Shown: piece after piece, positions 51,499 through 60,862 of the stretch
Layout of the letters: every line of letters begins with the position of its first letter
Position numbering within the stretch: the first letter of the stretch is position 1
From: Luzula sylvatica
Lineage: Eukaryota; Streptophyta; Magnoliopsida; Poales; Juncaceae
Length of the DNA: 64,000 nt
Assembly: GCA_946800325.1 (NCBI GenBank)
Contig: OX326961.1
Span: forward strand, 3,078,655-3,142,654
Direction of reading: 5' to 3'
Translations under genes and position numbers: made by a program
Notes under the pieces: generated by a model
Told to the model about the DNA's origin: nothing
The model's database searches: none
What the model saw: only the letters and a program-made list of their open reading frames with translations

Positions 51499-52857
51499 TG
51501 TTGGTTCAAATTTCCTGATAGTTTGATTATTTCAAAACACTGTCATTACTAATGTATACATCCAGAAAAGTGCAGGATAACATAGGTACGATACGAAGAT
51601 GAAGGAGGACTTGTGAAGGAGGATCTCATTGGATTACATCAAGAATCAGGACATGAAGTCTCAAGATAAACAAGAAAAGAAGAACACAAGGAAGGCCATT
51701 GGAATACATCAAGAATCAAGATGTTGAAGCCTTCCGTGAGTGGGATACGCCACAAATAAACCATAGGTACAAACCTAGTAGAACTCAAGTAAAATCATGT
51801 TCAAAATAACAAAGAGTTCAGTCAAGCAGGAAGTGCGTTCTGAACGAACTCAAAGTCCGTTCAGAACGGACTTGCCACATATCAAAACTTTAAACCTTGA
51901 TTAGAACCAAACGTGTCACGGGGATGTGTGCGTTCGAACGAACAATCATGTCCGTTCGAACGGACAATTAGAATCCGTTCACCCACCTTCTGAGTGCGTT
52001 GAACGGACAATCCTTCCTGTGAACGGAAAAATGTAACAGGGATATGTGCGTTCGAACGGACAACCTGGAATCCGTTCACCCACTTTTCAGTGCGTTGAAC
52101 GGACTCTTGTTCCTGTGAACGCAAAATGCTATAATGTCCGTTCGAACGGACCCAAGATGTACTTGCACGTTATTTTGAAACGGCTAGTGCAAACTACAAG
52201 TGCGTTCTGAACGGACTTTATGCGTTCGAACGCACTACAAGTTTTCTGAAGGATTTCTATAGAGAGTATAAATAGAATCCTTCATGGGTCTTTCTCTCCC
52301 ACTTCTCCGCTTTCAAACATTCAAACCTAAAAAGAGAGAAACCCTAAGCTGTGAATATCTATATCCATTGATAGCTTGAGAAACCCTCTTTAGATCGTTG
52401 ATCTACTTTCAATATTCTCCACTAATCGTATCCCACTCACGTGACCGATCACGTTGTAGCTCGATTAGTGAAAAAATGTAATAGGCTAGTGCAACAAAGT
52501 GTAAAGAGCCTTAGCTATAGATCGATAGAAGCGTGTAAATCGATCTAGGCAAATCCTTGTAATCGAGTTGAGTTGGAATTCAATCGAAAGCCAAAAAGAG
52601 GCACAAGGCATTCCCGGAGACGTAGGTACTCGCAAATAATTGAGTCGGTCAATTAAGCGAGTAAAGGGTGAGTTAAAGCTACAAAGCAACCACCTACCGA
52701 ACTTCGTAAACAAACATCTTGTGTTAAAGTGTTTGTACGGTATCATCTCTATCATCTAAATTATTATTTATTCCGCACCGTAAATTAGGTTTAAATCTAA
52801 ACTAAGTGTAAGCTAGATTGCCAAATTTACCCCCCTCTAGGTTAGAATTAACCAACA
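51499..52857 (+). repeat. Sirevirus-like element, 5' LTR
   Basis: 1,359 bp. About ten GTSCGT...ACGSAC palindromes between 51,830 and 52,230, immediately upstream of TATAAATA (52,267-52,274). Confidence 0.95.
52267..52274 (+). promoter_or_regulatory. TATA box of the Sirevirus-like LTR
   Basis: TATAAATA just downstream of the palindrome cluster and upstream of a CT-rich leader. The identical box lies in the 3' LTR at about 58,905-58,912. Confidence 0.6.
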
Positions 52858-52924
52858 ATTGGTATCAGAGCAAGGTACTAACCATCTCTTTGAGTATTAG
52901 GGATAACTTGTACTTAACGATCAA

Positions 52925-55279
52925 ATGGCCGAAATTAATCCTATTGTACAAAACTCATCGATAAATCCGATAAATACCGTATCCAAATCAAATATATCAA
53001 ACTCACGTGAATTAGATGGAACCAATTGGAGTTCTTGGAAGAAATGCATGCTAAATGCATTCGCTCTCCAAGGACTTGACAAGGTAGTGTTACGAGGCTT
53101 TGTCTTGGCCCAAGAGGTTGACACGGACGGAAATGTAACCTACCCTACTCAAACTAGGGAAGATAGAACTAATGACATTTACGCTCAAAACTTAATACTG
53201 AACAACGTAATTAGTTCTATCGGATCGCTAGTTGATCATTGTGAAAACTCATATGAAATGTGGCGTATGCTCAATGAGAGATACGAGGGTACATCTCAAA
53301 TGAGAAGAACTAATATCATCGGACTTGAACAAGAATTCAACAATCTCCGAATGATTGAGGGAGAGTCCGTTGATAAAATCTGGGCAAAAATTAATGTATT
53401 AAAAACCCGATATGCCACCCAACATGCACCTCTTACCGATGATAGAATTATTGCTAGATTACTTCAAGCTATGCCCCGGAGTTGGGAATCTTTACGTGTA
53501 GCTTTAGGTACGGCGGTCGCATCACAAGATCTCACTCCCGAAGAATTGGTAAGTCAATTCCGGAACTTCGAGATTCGACTCAAGCAACTCGATGAAGAAC
53601 AAGGAATCTTCACGACCACTCCTCGATCTAAAGCCATAGCCTTGCCCGCCGTGAATGTGAGCAACGAGGACAATGAGATGGACGACCTCACTTTGCGACT
53701 CCTAGAATGGCAAAGGGATGAAAAACGATTTAACGAGAATCGAAAACAAAAGGGACTAAAACCTCATTGCTTTTGGTGCAAGAAGATTGGACATATGATG
53801 GAGTCGTGTTGGACGCTCCATCCTGAAAATTCTCGGTGGAATAAAAAGGATGACGATCACAAGGATCGAGATAGACGAGAACCTCGATATGAAAGAAGAT
53901 ATGAGGACAAGGGCCGAGAAGATCGCTAAAAATACAAAGGTAAAGATTACAAAAAGAAAAAGGCATATAAAGCTAATGTCGATTCCAGGTGGGGAGAAAC
54001 GGATGGATCAAGCACATCATCTGAATCGGATGGTCCATCAAACCGACACCCCGCAAACCTTGCACTTATGGTAAGGATCGATTCTCCACCAATGAGCGCA
54101 GTGGAAGCTGCAATCAGATCTCTTCGAATTGAACGAGGTTTAACCACTACACCTCGCACTCCCACACTTATAGACGAAGAACCATCTACTCCTACTCCAA
54201 GCTCAACACATGACCAAGGTCATGAGGTACGTATCAACTCTATAACTAACGTAGAATCATTACATCGTCCTAAGTTTTCTCCCGCATTCAAATTAGAACT
54301 CGAGTCGTGTGACGAGTTTCTAAAAGATGAAGGAAACTTTCAACAAATAGAGAGTAAACTTGAGAGCTCAACACAAACTCTCAAGGATAAGGTAGCTTCT
54401 CTTGAACTATCTGTTTTGGCATATAAATCTCAACTAAAAGAATTTAAAGGGTTTTCAAAATGTGAGTGTCAAACCCTTAAAGGTGAGATGTCTCATTTAA
54501 AAGTCGAACTTCAAAATTGTAAAGTTGAAAATGAGTCCTTGAAGAAGGCTTGTGCAACTATTGCATTGAGTCCTCCTTCATTGGATGATATCTTGAAATC
54601 GTCATTAATGGGACAAAAGCCCAATGACAAATCCGGTTTAGGATACAAGAAAAATAACGGTAATAAACCCGATTTTTCCATATCTAAAAATCAAAAATCC
54701 AAATGGGAGAACAATAAAATGGGTAGTCACGGAAATGCTTTCATGTATCGTGACTACAACAAAGGTAAAAATGTGAAAACGGAACAAGCTAAACGTGTTA
54801 ATCATAATTATAGGAACAATCATTTCACACAAAATTCACCACCTAGACATAACAATTTGGGAAGAACCGATTGTTTATTCAAAAGGGGACCAAATGGGTA
54901 TTTCTACGAAGTGACCAACTACACCGACGCTTCATATCAAAAAGGGTCTCCCAAACATTACACAAACACACAAAAACAATTTCAACAAAATCGACTTAAA
55001 CCAAGCAAATTTCAATCCAACAACATTCATCATATGCCAAAATCGATAACTTCTCAGAAAAGTAAACCAACTCATCTCTCTAATTATTTTGTGAAAAGTT
55101 CCATATCCACAAATAAGCCCACCGTAGCATTTTGTAACTATTGTTGCAAAATTGGTCATGTCTCAAACGGTTGTGATCTTCGCAATCCAAAATTGAAATC
55201 AAACTCAATATGGATGCGTAAAGATCGTCACTCGATGGGTCCCTCTACGTCTTTCGGTATAGGACCTCCTAGGGCTTAA
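52925..55279 (+). pseudogene. Long gag-like frame with one in-frame stop
   Basis: From ATG 52,925 (MAEINPIVQNSS) the same frame runs to 55,279 (785 codons with the stop), interrupted only by TAA at 53,927-53,929. The first part is a UBN2-type Copia gag (LDGTNWSSWKKCMLNAFAL, MWRMLNERYEG, LLQAMPRSWESLR) with knuckle CFWCKKIGHMMESC. The second half has a predicted coiled coil (LKDKVASLELSVLAYKSQLK region, about 54,380-54,550) and another knuckle, CNYCCKIGHVSNGC, near the C-terminus. Large gags with a coiled coil are a Sirevirus trait. The frame stops without entering protease. TAA could be a simple mutation; a read-through role cannot be excluded. Confidence 0.85.
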
Positions 55280-56261
55280 GCCCTAACTTGAAACACTATA
55301 CTCCTTAGTATCCCACACCTTAAGCCAAATATGTAAGGGGAGTATAGGAAATGGGCTAAATTAAATTCTAGCCAAATTGGTCGAGTCTCATGTAGCTACA
55401 TCACAAGTGTTAATAGAGGATTACATTAAAACACTTGTCTCGGTAAATAAATCACGATTTCAGTCCAGTGATCACATCTCAGGAACCAGTCCGTTCGAAC
55501 GAAAAACATGTGCGTTTGGAACGGACAAATGAAGTCACCAAATACCCTCTTAACAGCCTCAAGTCCGTTCGAACGGACTAAAATACGTTCGAAACGGACA
55601 ACTGGACTATAAGATCCAAAGTCACAGTTAAATTATGGCGCCATCTAATTTTCCTACCAGGATCAAGTGCGTTCGAACGTACAACTGAATGCGTTCCGAA
55701 CAGAAAAATGAATTATAGGATTATGGCGCCGGTTCATACTTTGGCGCCGACTCTTAGTGTCACCAGTGTTCAGTGCGTTCGAACGAACAACTAATGCGTT
55801 CGAACGCACATGCCTCATTCAGCGAACCTACTTCAAACCCTTACACTCGCGCCGTTTCATATTATGGCGCCTCTTCTCAGTTGTGTGTGCGTTCGAACGC
55901 ACATAGGAGTCCGTTCGAACGGACTTAACAACTTCCCAGATACAACTTAAAATCCCAAAATAGCGCCTTTTCTCAGACATGAGTGCATTCCAACGCACAT
56001 ATTAGTCCGTTCGAACGGACTCGTCGTAATAACTCTTCATCTACATGCAACCGACTGCATTCAATGGATGTGATGGTTCCTTTTTCCCTTACGGCGTGAT
56101 TTGAAGGGACACGATTTCATCAGTTACTTAGCCCCCCTTCATTCTCTCTCCTTGTTTCTCTTCCAAAACTCATCTCTTCTCAGACCAAAATCTTCTCTAT
56201 TCCTACCAAACACCTTCCCTCTCTCTCTCTCTCAGAAAAACTAAAAACTTCAACGATAGCC
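55280..56261 (+). other. Palindrome- and GGCGCC-rich stretch in place of pol
   Basis: About 1 kb where pol would be. It holds roughly a dozen GTCCGTTCGAACGGAC/GTGCGTTCGAACGCAC-type palindromes (55,490-56,030), with at least four ATTATGGCGCC-like motifs between them. From about 56,130 it becomes a CT-rich stretch (CTCTCTCTCTCTC) ending in GCCATGG, resembling a plant gene's 5' leader for the following ORF. Confidence 0.8.
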
Positions 56262-57603
56262 ATGGACGCCTCAAACTCGAGATCGAAAGCCAAGGCAATG
56301 GGGAGGAAGATGGTAGGCGAGAGTTCGAACGCTGTACGAAGAATGAAGCAAGCGGCCAAGAAGCCTACTCTTGAAGAACGCATTCAAAGTGAATACGATT
56401 TCTCTGACCCAAACAACGAGCATCTGTTTCGAACTCTGGAGGTTGGTATCCTCTTCCATGAATGGGTATCGAAGAGACCAATTGCACCATGCTACTACTG
56501 CGATTTTCCGCCAAACATACATCACCTCCTCGACAAAGTCAAGGAAATCGAACGTCAATGGGGATTCGCGAATCTAGCATGCCTAAACGACAAATCGTAT
56601 GATGTAATCACGCGACTATTTTACGCAAACCCTGAATTCCACCATGACAAAGAAAAGGTAACGTCATACATCCTCGGTGAAGATGTCGAAATCTCTATCA
56701 AAAACTTGAGTGCTTTGCTCGGACTCAGGGACGACGGAGAGAAAATCTACGACACTCGCAAGGCGAGAATCGAAGCTGCCATCACGGGTATCAAACCTGG
56801 GCAAGGGGCATCTCACTTGGCCGCCCATGAACAGTTTATCTGGGCCATCGGTAATAACATCCTCACTCCCTCAGAAAAATTTAAGATAAATCTCGAACAT
56901 CGGGATATTATACTCTTGCATCGCATGTGGTACAAGGATCAACTACCCATTCACGTGCCCTTTCTCACCACAAGCCACATGGAAAGTGTAATGAGTCATA
57001 AGAACGCGTCCTTACCATACGGAACATTGATTGCCCGTATGATGGAACTCCAAGGGATTGAGATACCACTGAGCGATTGGGAGTTTCGACCGAAATCACC
57101 AATCAACCTCGCATCCGATGCAAACCTCCGACGTTTTGGATATCGGTATTCGCCGAGCATCCTCGGATGGATTATTGACTCCGCAAAGGATGCGGTGGCG
57201 TATCACCTTCCCCGCGATCCTACCCGGTGGACGAAGGGTAACACCTTGGACGAGGAAGAGGACAACGTCGACCCAGCCAATACCGATGAAAGCGGTGAAG
57301 AACCGGCTCCCAAACGAAAGAGGAATGTGGGGGGGGGGGGGGGGGGGGGGGGAATCCTCAAATGCCCAAACGGAACGGGATGATAAGAGGTTTGCCTATG
57401 TGAAGGAGATGTTCGACGAAATGGATGAGCGCATGGAGCGACACGGAAGAGCAATGCATGATGCGTTTCGTGTATCTGAAGCACGGATGCTTGAGAACGT
57501 GGATCGACAATTTGCCGATCTTTACGTTCATCTTGAGAACCGGTTCGGAATGCACCATGAATCTCAGGAGCAAGCTCCACCTTCTCCCCACCGTCCGTCT
57601 TAA
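56262..57603 (+). pseudogene. Passenger ORF, 'putative plant transposon protein'-like
   Basis: Start ATG 56,262 in good context (CCATGGAC). About 446 residues if the G-run were one base shorter. Basic N-terminus (SRSKAKAMGRK), then VITRLFYANPEF, SYILGEDVEISIKNLSALLG, LLHRMWYKDQLPIHVPFL, and SLPYGTLIARMMELQGIEIP, followed by an acidic linker, a poly-Gly run and a C-terminal coiled coil (MFDEMDERMERHG... to MHHESQEQ). The motif order parallels MULE gene A. A run of 24 G (57,329-57,352) puts the C-terminus in a different frame; the run length may be a sequencing uncertainty. Not recognisably an envelope protein: no signal peptide or membrane segment seen. Confidence 0.7.
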
Positions 57604-58136
57604 ATTCCTAACCCGAGCCAAATGAATTGTGATCACCCTTGGTTGTGGTGTGTGTTGTGTCGTATTATGTTATGTTATGTCTAAGTCTTGAGTATACATG
57701 AGAGTATGTGAGAACTTATCAAAACTTTGATGTGTGTCGGTATGATTGAACAATTAGGTCTATTGAATAATTATGTTTGATGAATAATTATGGTATTATG
57801 TCAGTAGCATAAACTTGTGCATTTCTTTTATTATCCTATTTTGGTTTAGTGTTCATACACTCATCAGTATAAATTCTGTGAAATTTTTGTCAGTCCGTTC
57901 AGAACGCACACGGGTTCGTTCGGAACGCACATGATCATATTTACGAGCTCATACATTCATCAATTCATTCTTTGAGGGGGAGCTCGCATTTAGGGGGAGC
58001 CTTCCGTTGATGAAGTCTCATTGGCCCTTTTGATCTCTTTCAAAATGGGGGAGAAACGATCGTACGGAAAGTTCTCAACTAAATGGTGAAACTCTCCAAA
58101 CCGACAGTGTTTTGAAATTAATCAAAAGGGGGAGTT
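57604..58136 (+). other. 3' untranslated region and polypurine tract
   Basis: AT-rich, with two more GTTC(G/A)GAACG(C) palindromes near 57,895-57,930 and several GGGGGAG motifs (57,975; 57,993; 58,048; 58,128). The last (AAAAGGGGGAG) is three bases before the 3' LTR. Confidence 0.8.
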
Positions 58137-59495
58137 TGTTGGTTCAAATTTCCTGATAGTTTGATTATTTCAAAACACTGTCATTACTAATGTATACATC
58201 CAGAAAAGTGCAGGATAACATAGGTACGATACGAAGATGAAGGAGGACTTGTGAAGGAGGATCTCATTGGATTACATCAAGAATCAGGACATGAAGTCTC
58301 AAGATAAACAAGAAAAGAAGAACACAAGGAAGGCCATTGGAATACATCAAGAATCAAGATGTTGAAGCCTTCCGTGAGTGGGATACGCCACAAATAAACC
58401 ATAGGTACAAACCTAGTAGAACTCAAGTAAAATCATGTTCAAAATAACAAAGAGTTCAGTCAAGCAGGAAGTGCGTTCTGAACGAACTCAAAGTCCGTTC
58501 AGAACGGACTTGCCACATATCAAAACTTTAAACCTTGATTAGAACCAAACGTGTCACGGGGATGTGTGCGTTCGAACGAACAATCATGTCCGTTCGAACG
58601 GACAATTAGAATCCGTTCACCCACCTTCTGAGTGCGTTGAACGGACAATCCTTCCTGTGAACGGAAAAATGTAACAGGGATATGTGCGTTCGAACGGACA
58701 ACCTGGAATCCGTTCACCCACTTTTCAGTGCGTTGAACGGACTCTTGTTCCTGTGAACGCAAAATGCTATAATGTCCGTTCGAACGGACCCAAGATGTAC
58801 TTGCACGTTATTTTGAAACGGCTAGTGCAAACTACAAGTGCGTTCTGAACGGACTTTATGCGTTCGAACGCACTACAAGTTTTCTGAAGGATTTCTATAG
58901 AGAGTATAAATAGAATCCTTCATGGGTCTTTCTCTCCCACTTCTCCACTTTCAAACATTCAAACCTAAAAAGAGAGAAACCCTAAGCTGTGATTATCTAT
59001 ATCCATTGATAGCTTGAGAAACCCTCTTTAGATCGTTGATCTACTTTCAATATTCTCCACTAATCGTATCCCACTCACGTGACCGATCACGTTGTAGCTC
59101 GATTAGTGAAAAAATGTAATAGGCTAGTGCAACAAAGTGTAAAGAGCCTTAGCTATAGATCGATAGAAGCGTGTAAATCGATCTAGGCAAATCCTTGTAA
59201 TCGAGTTGAGTTGGAATTCAATCGAAAGCCAAAAAGAGGCACAAGGCATTCCCGGAGACGTAGGTACTCGCAAATAATTGAGTCGGTCAATTAAGCGAGT
59301 AAAGGGTGAGTTAAAGCTACAAAGCAACCACCTACCGAACTTCGTAAACAAACATCTTGTGTTAAAGTGTTTGTACGGTATCATCTCTATCATCTAAATT
59401 ATTATTTATTCCGCACCGTAAATTAGGTTTAAATCTAAACTAAGTGTAAGCTAGATTGCCAAATTTACCCCCCTCTAGGTTAGAATTAACCAACA
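58137..59495 (+). repeat. Sirevirus-like element, 3' LTR
   Basis: 1,359 bp; differs from the 5' LTR at CCGC/CCAC (about 58,946) and GAAT/GATT (about 58,992) by eye. Confidence 0.95.
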
Positions 59496-59620
59496 ACGAC
59501 TTGGTGGAACGAAATGAAAACAATCTAGTACCGGACGGGCCTGGTATCTATTTCCGACTATCGCATTACGAAACAAATAACGATTTGTCATGTCGTCGGT
59601 TATATATTTGGAAGTCATGA

Positions 59621-59652
59621 AAAGAAGAAGAAGAAGAAGAAGAAGAAGAAGA
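59621..59652. repeat. (GAA)n microsatellite in the leader of gene A
   Basis: Reads (TTC)n on the minus strand, immediately upstream of the gene A start codon. Confidence 0.9.
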
Positions 59653-60284
59653 TGAACAAGAATAAGAATATGAAAAAAATGAACAAGTTTGCAACTCTTT
59701 TAATACAACTAAATTTCTTACTTTTTTATCATATGTACACTATGTACCATAAAGACTGAACCCTATGTCTAATTTCAGGAATCCTATAACTTTTTATTAA
59801 ATTTTTGGTGACAGTGTAAGGTCTTGTCTAATTTTGCTTTTCAGAAAAAAAATTGATTCCCTTCTATGTTTTTTTATTGAATTCTGACACCTATAACATT
59901 CAATCAATTCATTATTTTTTTGTCCATTACAAAAAATTATTCATTCTTTATCATTACAAATAAATTCAATTAGTCAATTTAATTAACATCATAAATATAT
60001 CAACAAAATTATATTCAACATAACCACATTTAACATAAACATATTATCAATCAATTAATTTAATTAACATCATAACAATAATTTATAAATCAAACAAATT
60101 TAACCTCACGAATAAATAAACAAACACAAAATATTAGGCGGGCTTTCATACATCGCCTGGCGGACTTTGGTTCAGCGCTTGGCGAGCTTTGGTTTATCGC
60201 CTTTGTTTATTTATTCACTTTTTTACTTAATTACTTTTCAGTAAACTAACGTAAATAACTAAAGGCGCATAATGATTCAGCTCC
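59653..60284. other. MULE right subterminal region
   Basis: AT-rich presumptive promoter for leftward gene A, then subterminal GGCGGGCTTT, CTGGCGGACTTTGG and TTGGCGAGCTTTGG motifs at 60,135-60,205, mirroring those at the left end. Confidence 0.6.
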
Positions 60285-60388
60285 TGGCGCACAATGATAC
60301 CCCGCAAAAGACATATTTGGCATTTCTTTCAACACTTGGTTATTTCGTTAATTAAATTTGTTAACTTGGTTATATATGAAAATCTGCC
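60285..60388 (-). repeat. MULE right terminal inverted repeat
   Basis: Ends ...GAAAATCTGCC; reverse complement matches 24,225-24,330. Followed by the duplication TTTGTGAAT. Confidence 0.9.
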
Positions 60389-60644
60389 TTTGTGAATTTC
60401 ATGTGCAATTCAACCACGATGTCGCTCATCCACGATTTTACAGAGTTTGTAGAAGTATGAATCTTTGAGATATACGTAATATATTTTTACATACTTGAAA
60501 TGAATGTTATTTTTTTTAAGATGTATGTTATATTTTTCACACGTATGATATATTTGTATGTTATAATTTTTTAAATATATCTTATATAATATATATTTTA
60601 AGTAAAGTATATGTTAATATTTTTTTATACGTATAATATAATTT

Positions 60645-60853
60645 GAGAGAGGCTAAGCTACTTAATTAAGTACCAAACATTTGGTACTTAATGTTTTTTA
60701 ACCATTGGATTTGCATTGAGATTTGTGTTTTTTCATGATGATTATGAAATTTTGTGCACATCATTAAATACATAAATCTCAATACAAATCAAATAGTTAA
60801 AAAGCATTAAGTACCAAATGTTTGGTACTTAATTAAGTAGGTTAGCCTCCCTC
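60645..60853. mobile_element. 209-bp MITE with 9-bp target duplication
   Basis: Inverted ends of about 80 bp (GAG[A/G]GAGGCTAA..., with AAGTACCAAACATTTGG inside), flanked by ATATAATTT (60,636-60,644 and 60,854-60,862). No coding capacity. A 9-bp duplication suggests a Mutator-type non-autonomous element. A truncated end of the same family lies at about 62,491-62,530. Confidence 0.92.
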
Positions 60854-60862
60854 ATATAATTT

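Larger units (their letters stand above)
51499..59495 (+). mobile_element. Sirevirus-like LTR element without pol, with passenger ORF
   Basis: 7,997 bp with duplication ACGAC (51,494-51,498 and 59,496-59,500). Both LTRs are 1,359 bp (TGTTGGTT...AACCAACA), and I count only two differences between them, so this is the youngest insertion in the nest. tRNA-iMet primer site (52,860-52,871) and a polypurine tract AAAAGGGGGAG (58,124-58,134) are both intact. Internally there is a long gag-type frame, a palindrome-rich non-coding stretch, and a passenger ORF where an env-like gene would sit in Sireviruses. There is no protease, integrase, RT or RNase H, so replication must be supplied by a partner. 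Placement with Copia/Sirevirus rests on the gag, primer site and polypurine tract only. Confidence 0.9.
50664..59618 (-). pseudogene. MULE cargo gene A, 'putative plant transposon protein'-like
   Basis: Leftward gene. Start at 59,618 (ATGACTTCCAAA, MTSKYITDDM), preceded by a (TTC)n leader like that of gene B. After about 120 bp the Sirevirus-like element (51,499-59,495) interrupts it; codons resume at 51,498 with HTNFITAELENCLSHW, then VVRLFYANGYIDGRGN and SYLFGKEIIVYESLLRDLF. A frameshift near 51,215 and stops near 51,005 and 50,974 precede MLYFPYGNMITKICNHFRVE and the final stop at 50,664. The order 'LFYAN ... G(K/E) ... LPYG..I..I' resembles the family usually annotated as putative plant transposon protein (PF20167, from memory). 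Function unknown. Confidence 0.6.
24225..60388 (+). mobile_element. MULE (Mutator-like element), host of a five-element nest
   Basis: Outer ends are inverted repeats about 100 bp long sharing TTTTCATATATAACC, GAAATAACCAAGT and ATATGTCTTTTGCGGGG. They are flanked by the exact 9-bp duplication TTTGTGAAT (24,216-24,224 and 60,389-60,397), as expected of the Mutator superfamily. Span is 36,164 bp. Subtracting the five nested elements (9,039, 2,809, 6,519, 632 and 7,997 bp) and their 21 bp of extra duplication leaves about 9,147 bp. That core carries a transposase and a PMD gene rightward, and two unknown genes leftward. All four genes are now broken. Subterminal GGCGGA/GGCGGG-type motifs occur at 24,330-24,540 and 60,135-60,290. 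Confidence 0.92.

Noticed and set aside
56262..57603. Passenger ORF as a retroviral-type envelope gene
   Set aside because: It occupies the env-like position but has no signal peptide, membrane segment or cleavage-site features; the motif order instead resembles MULE gene A.
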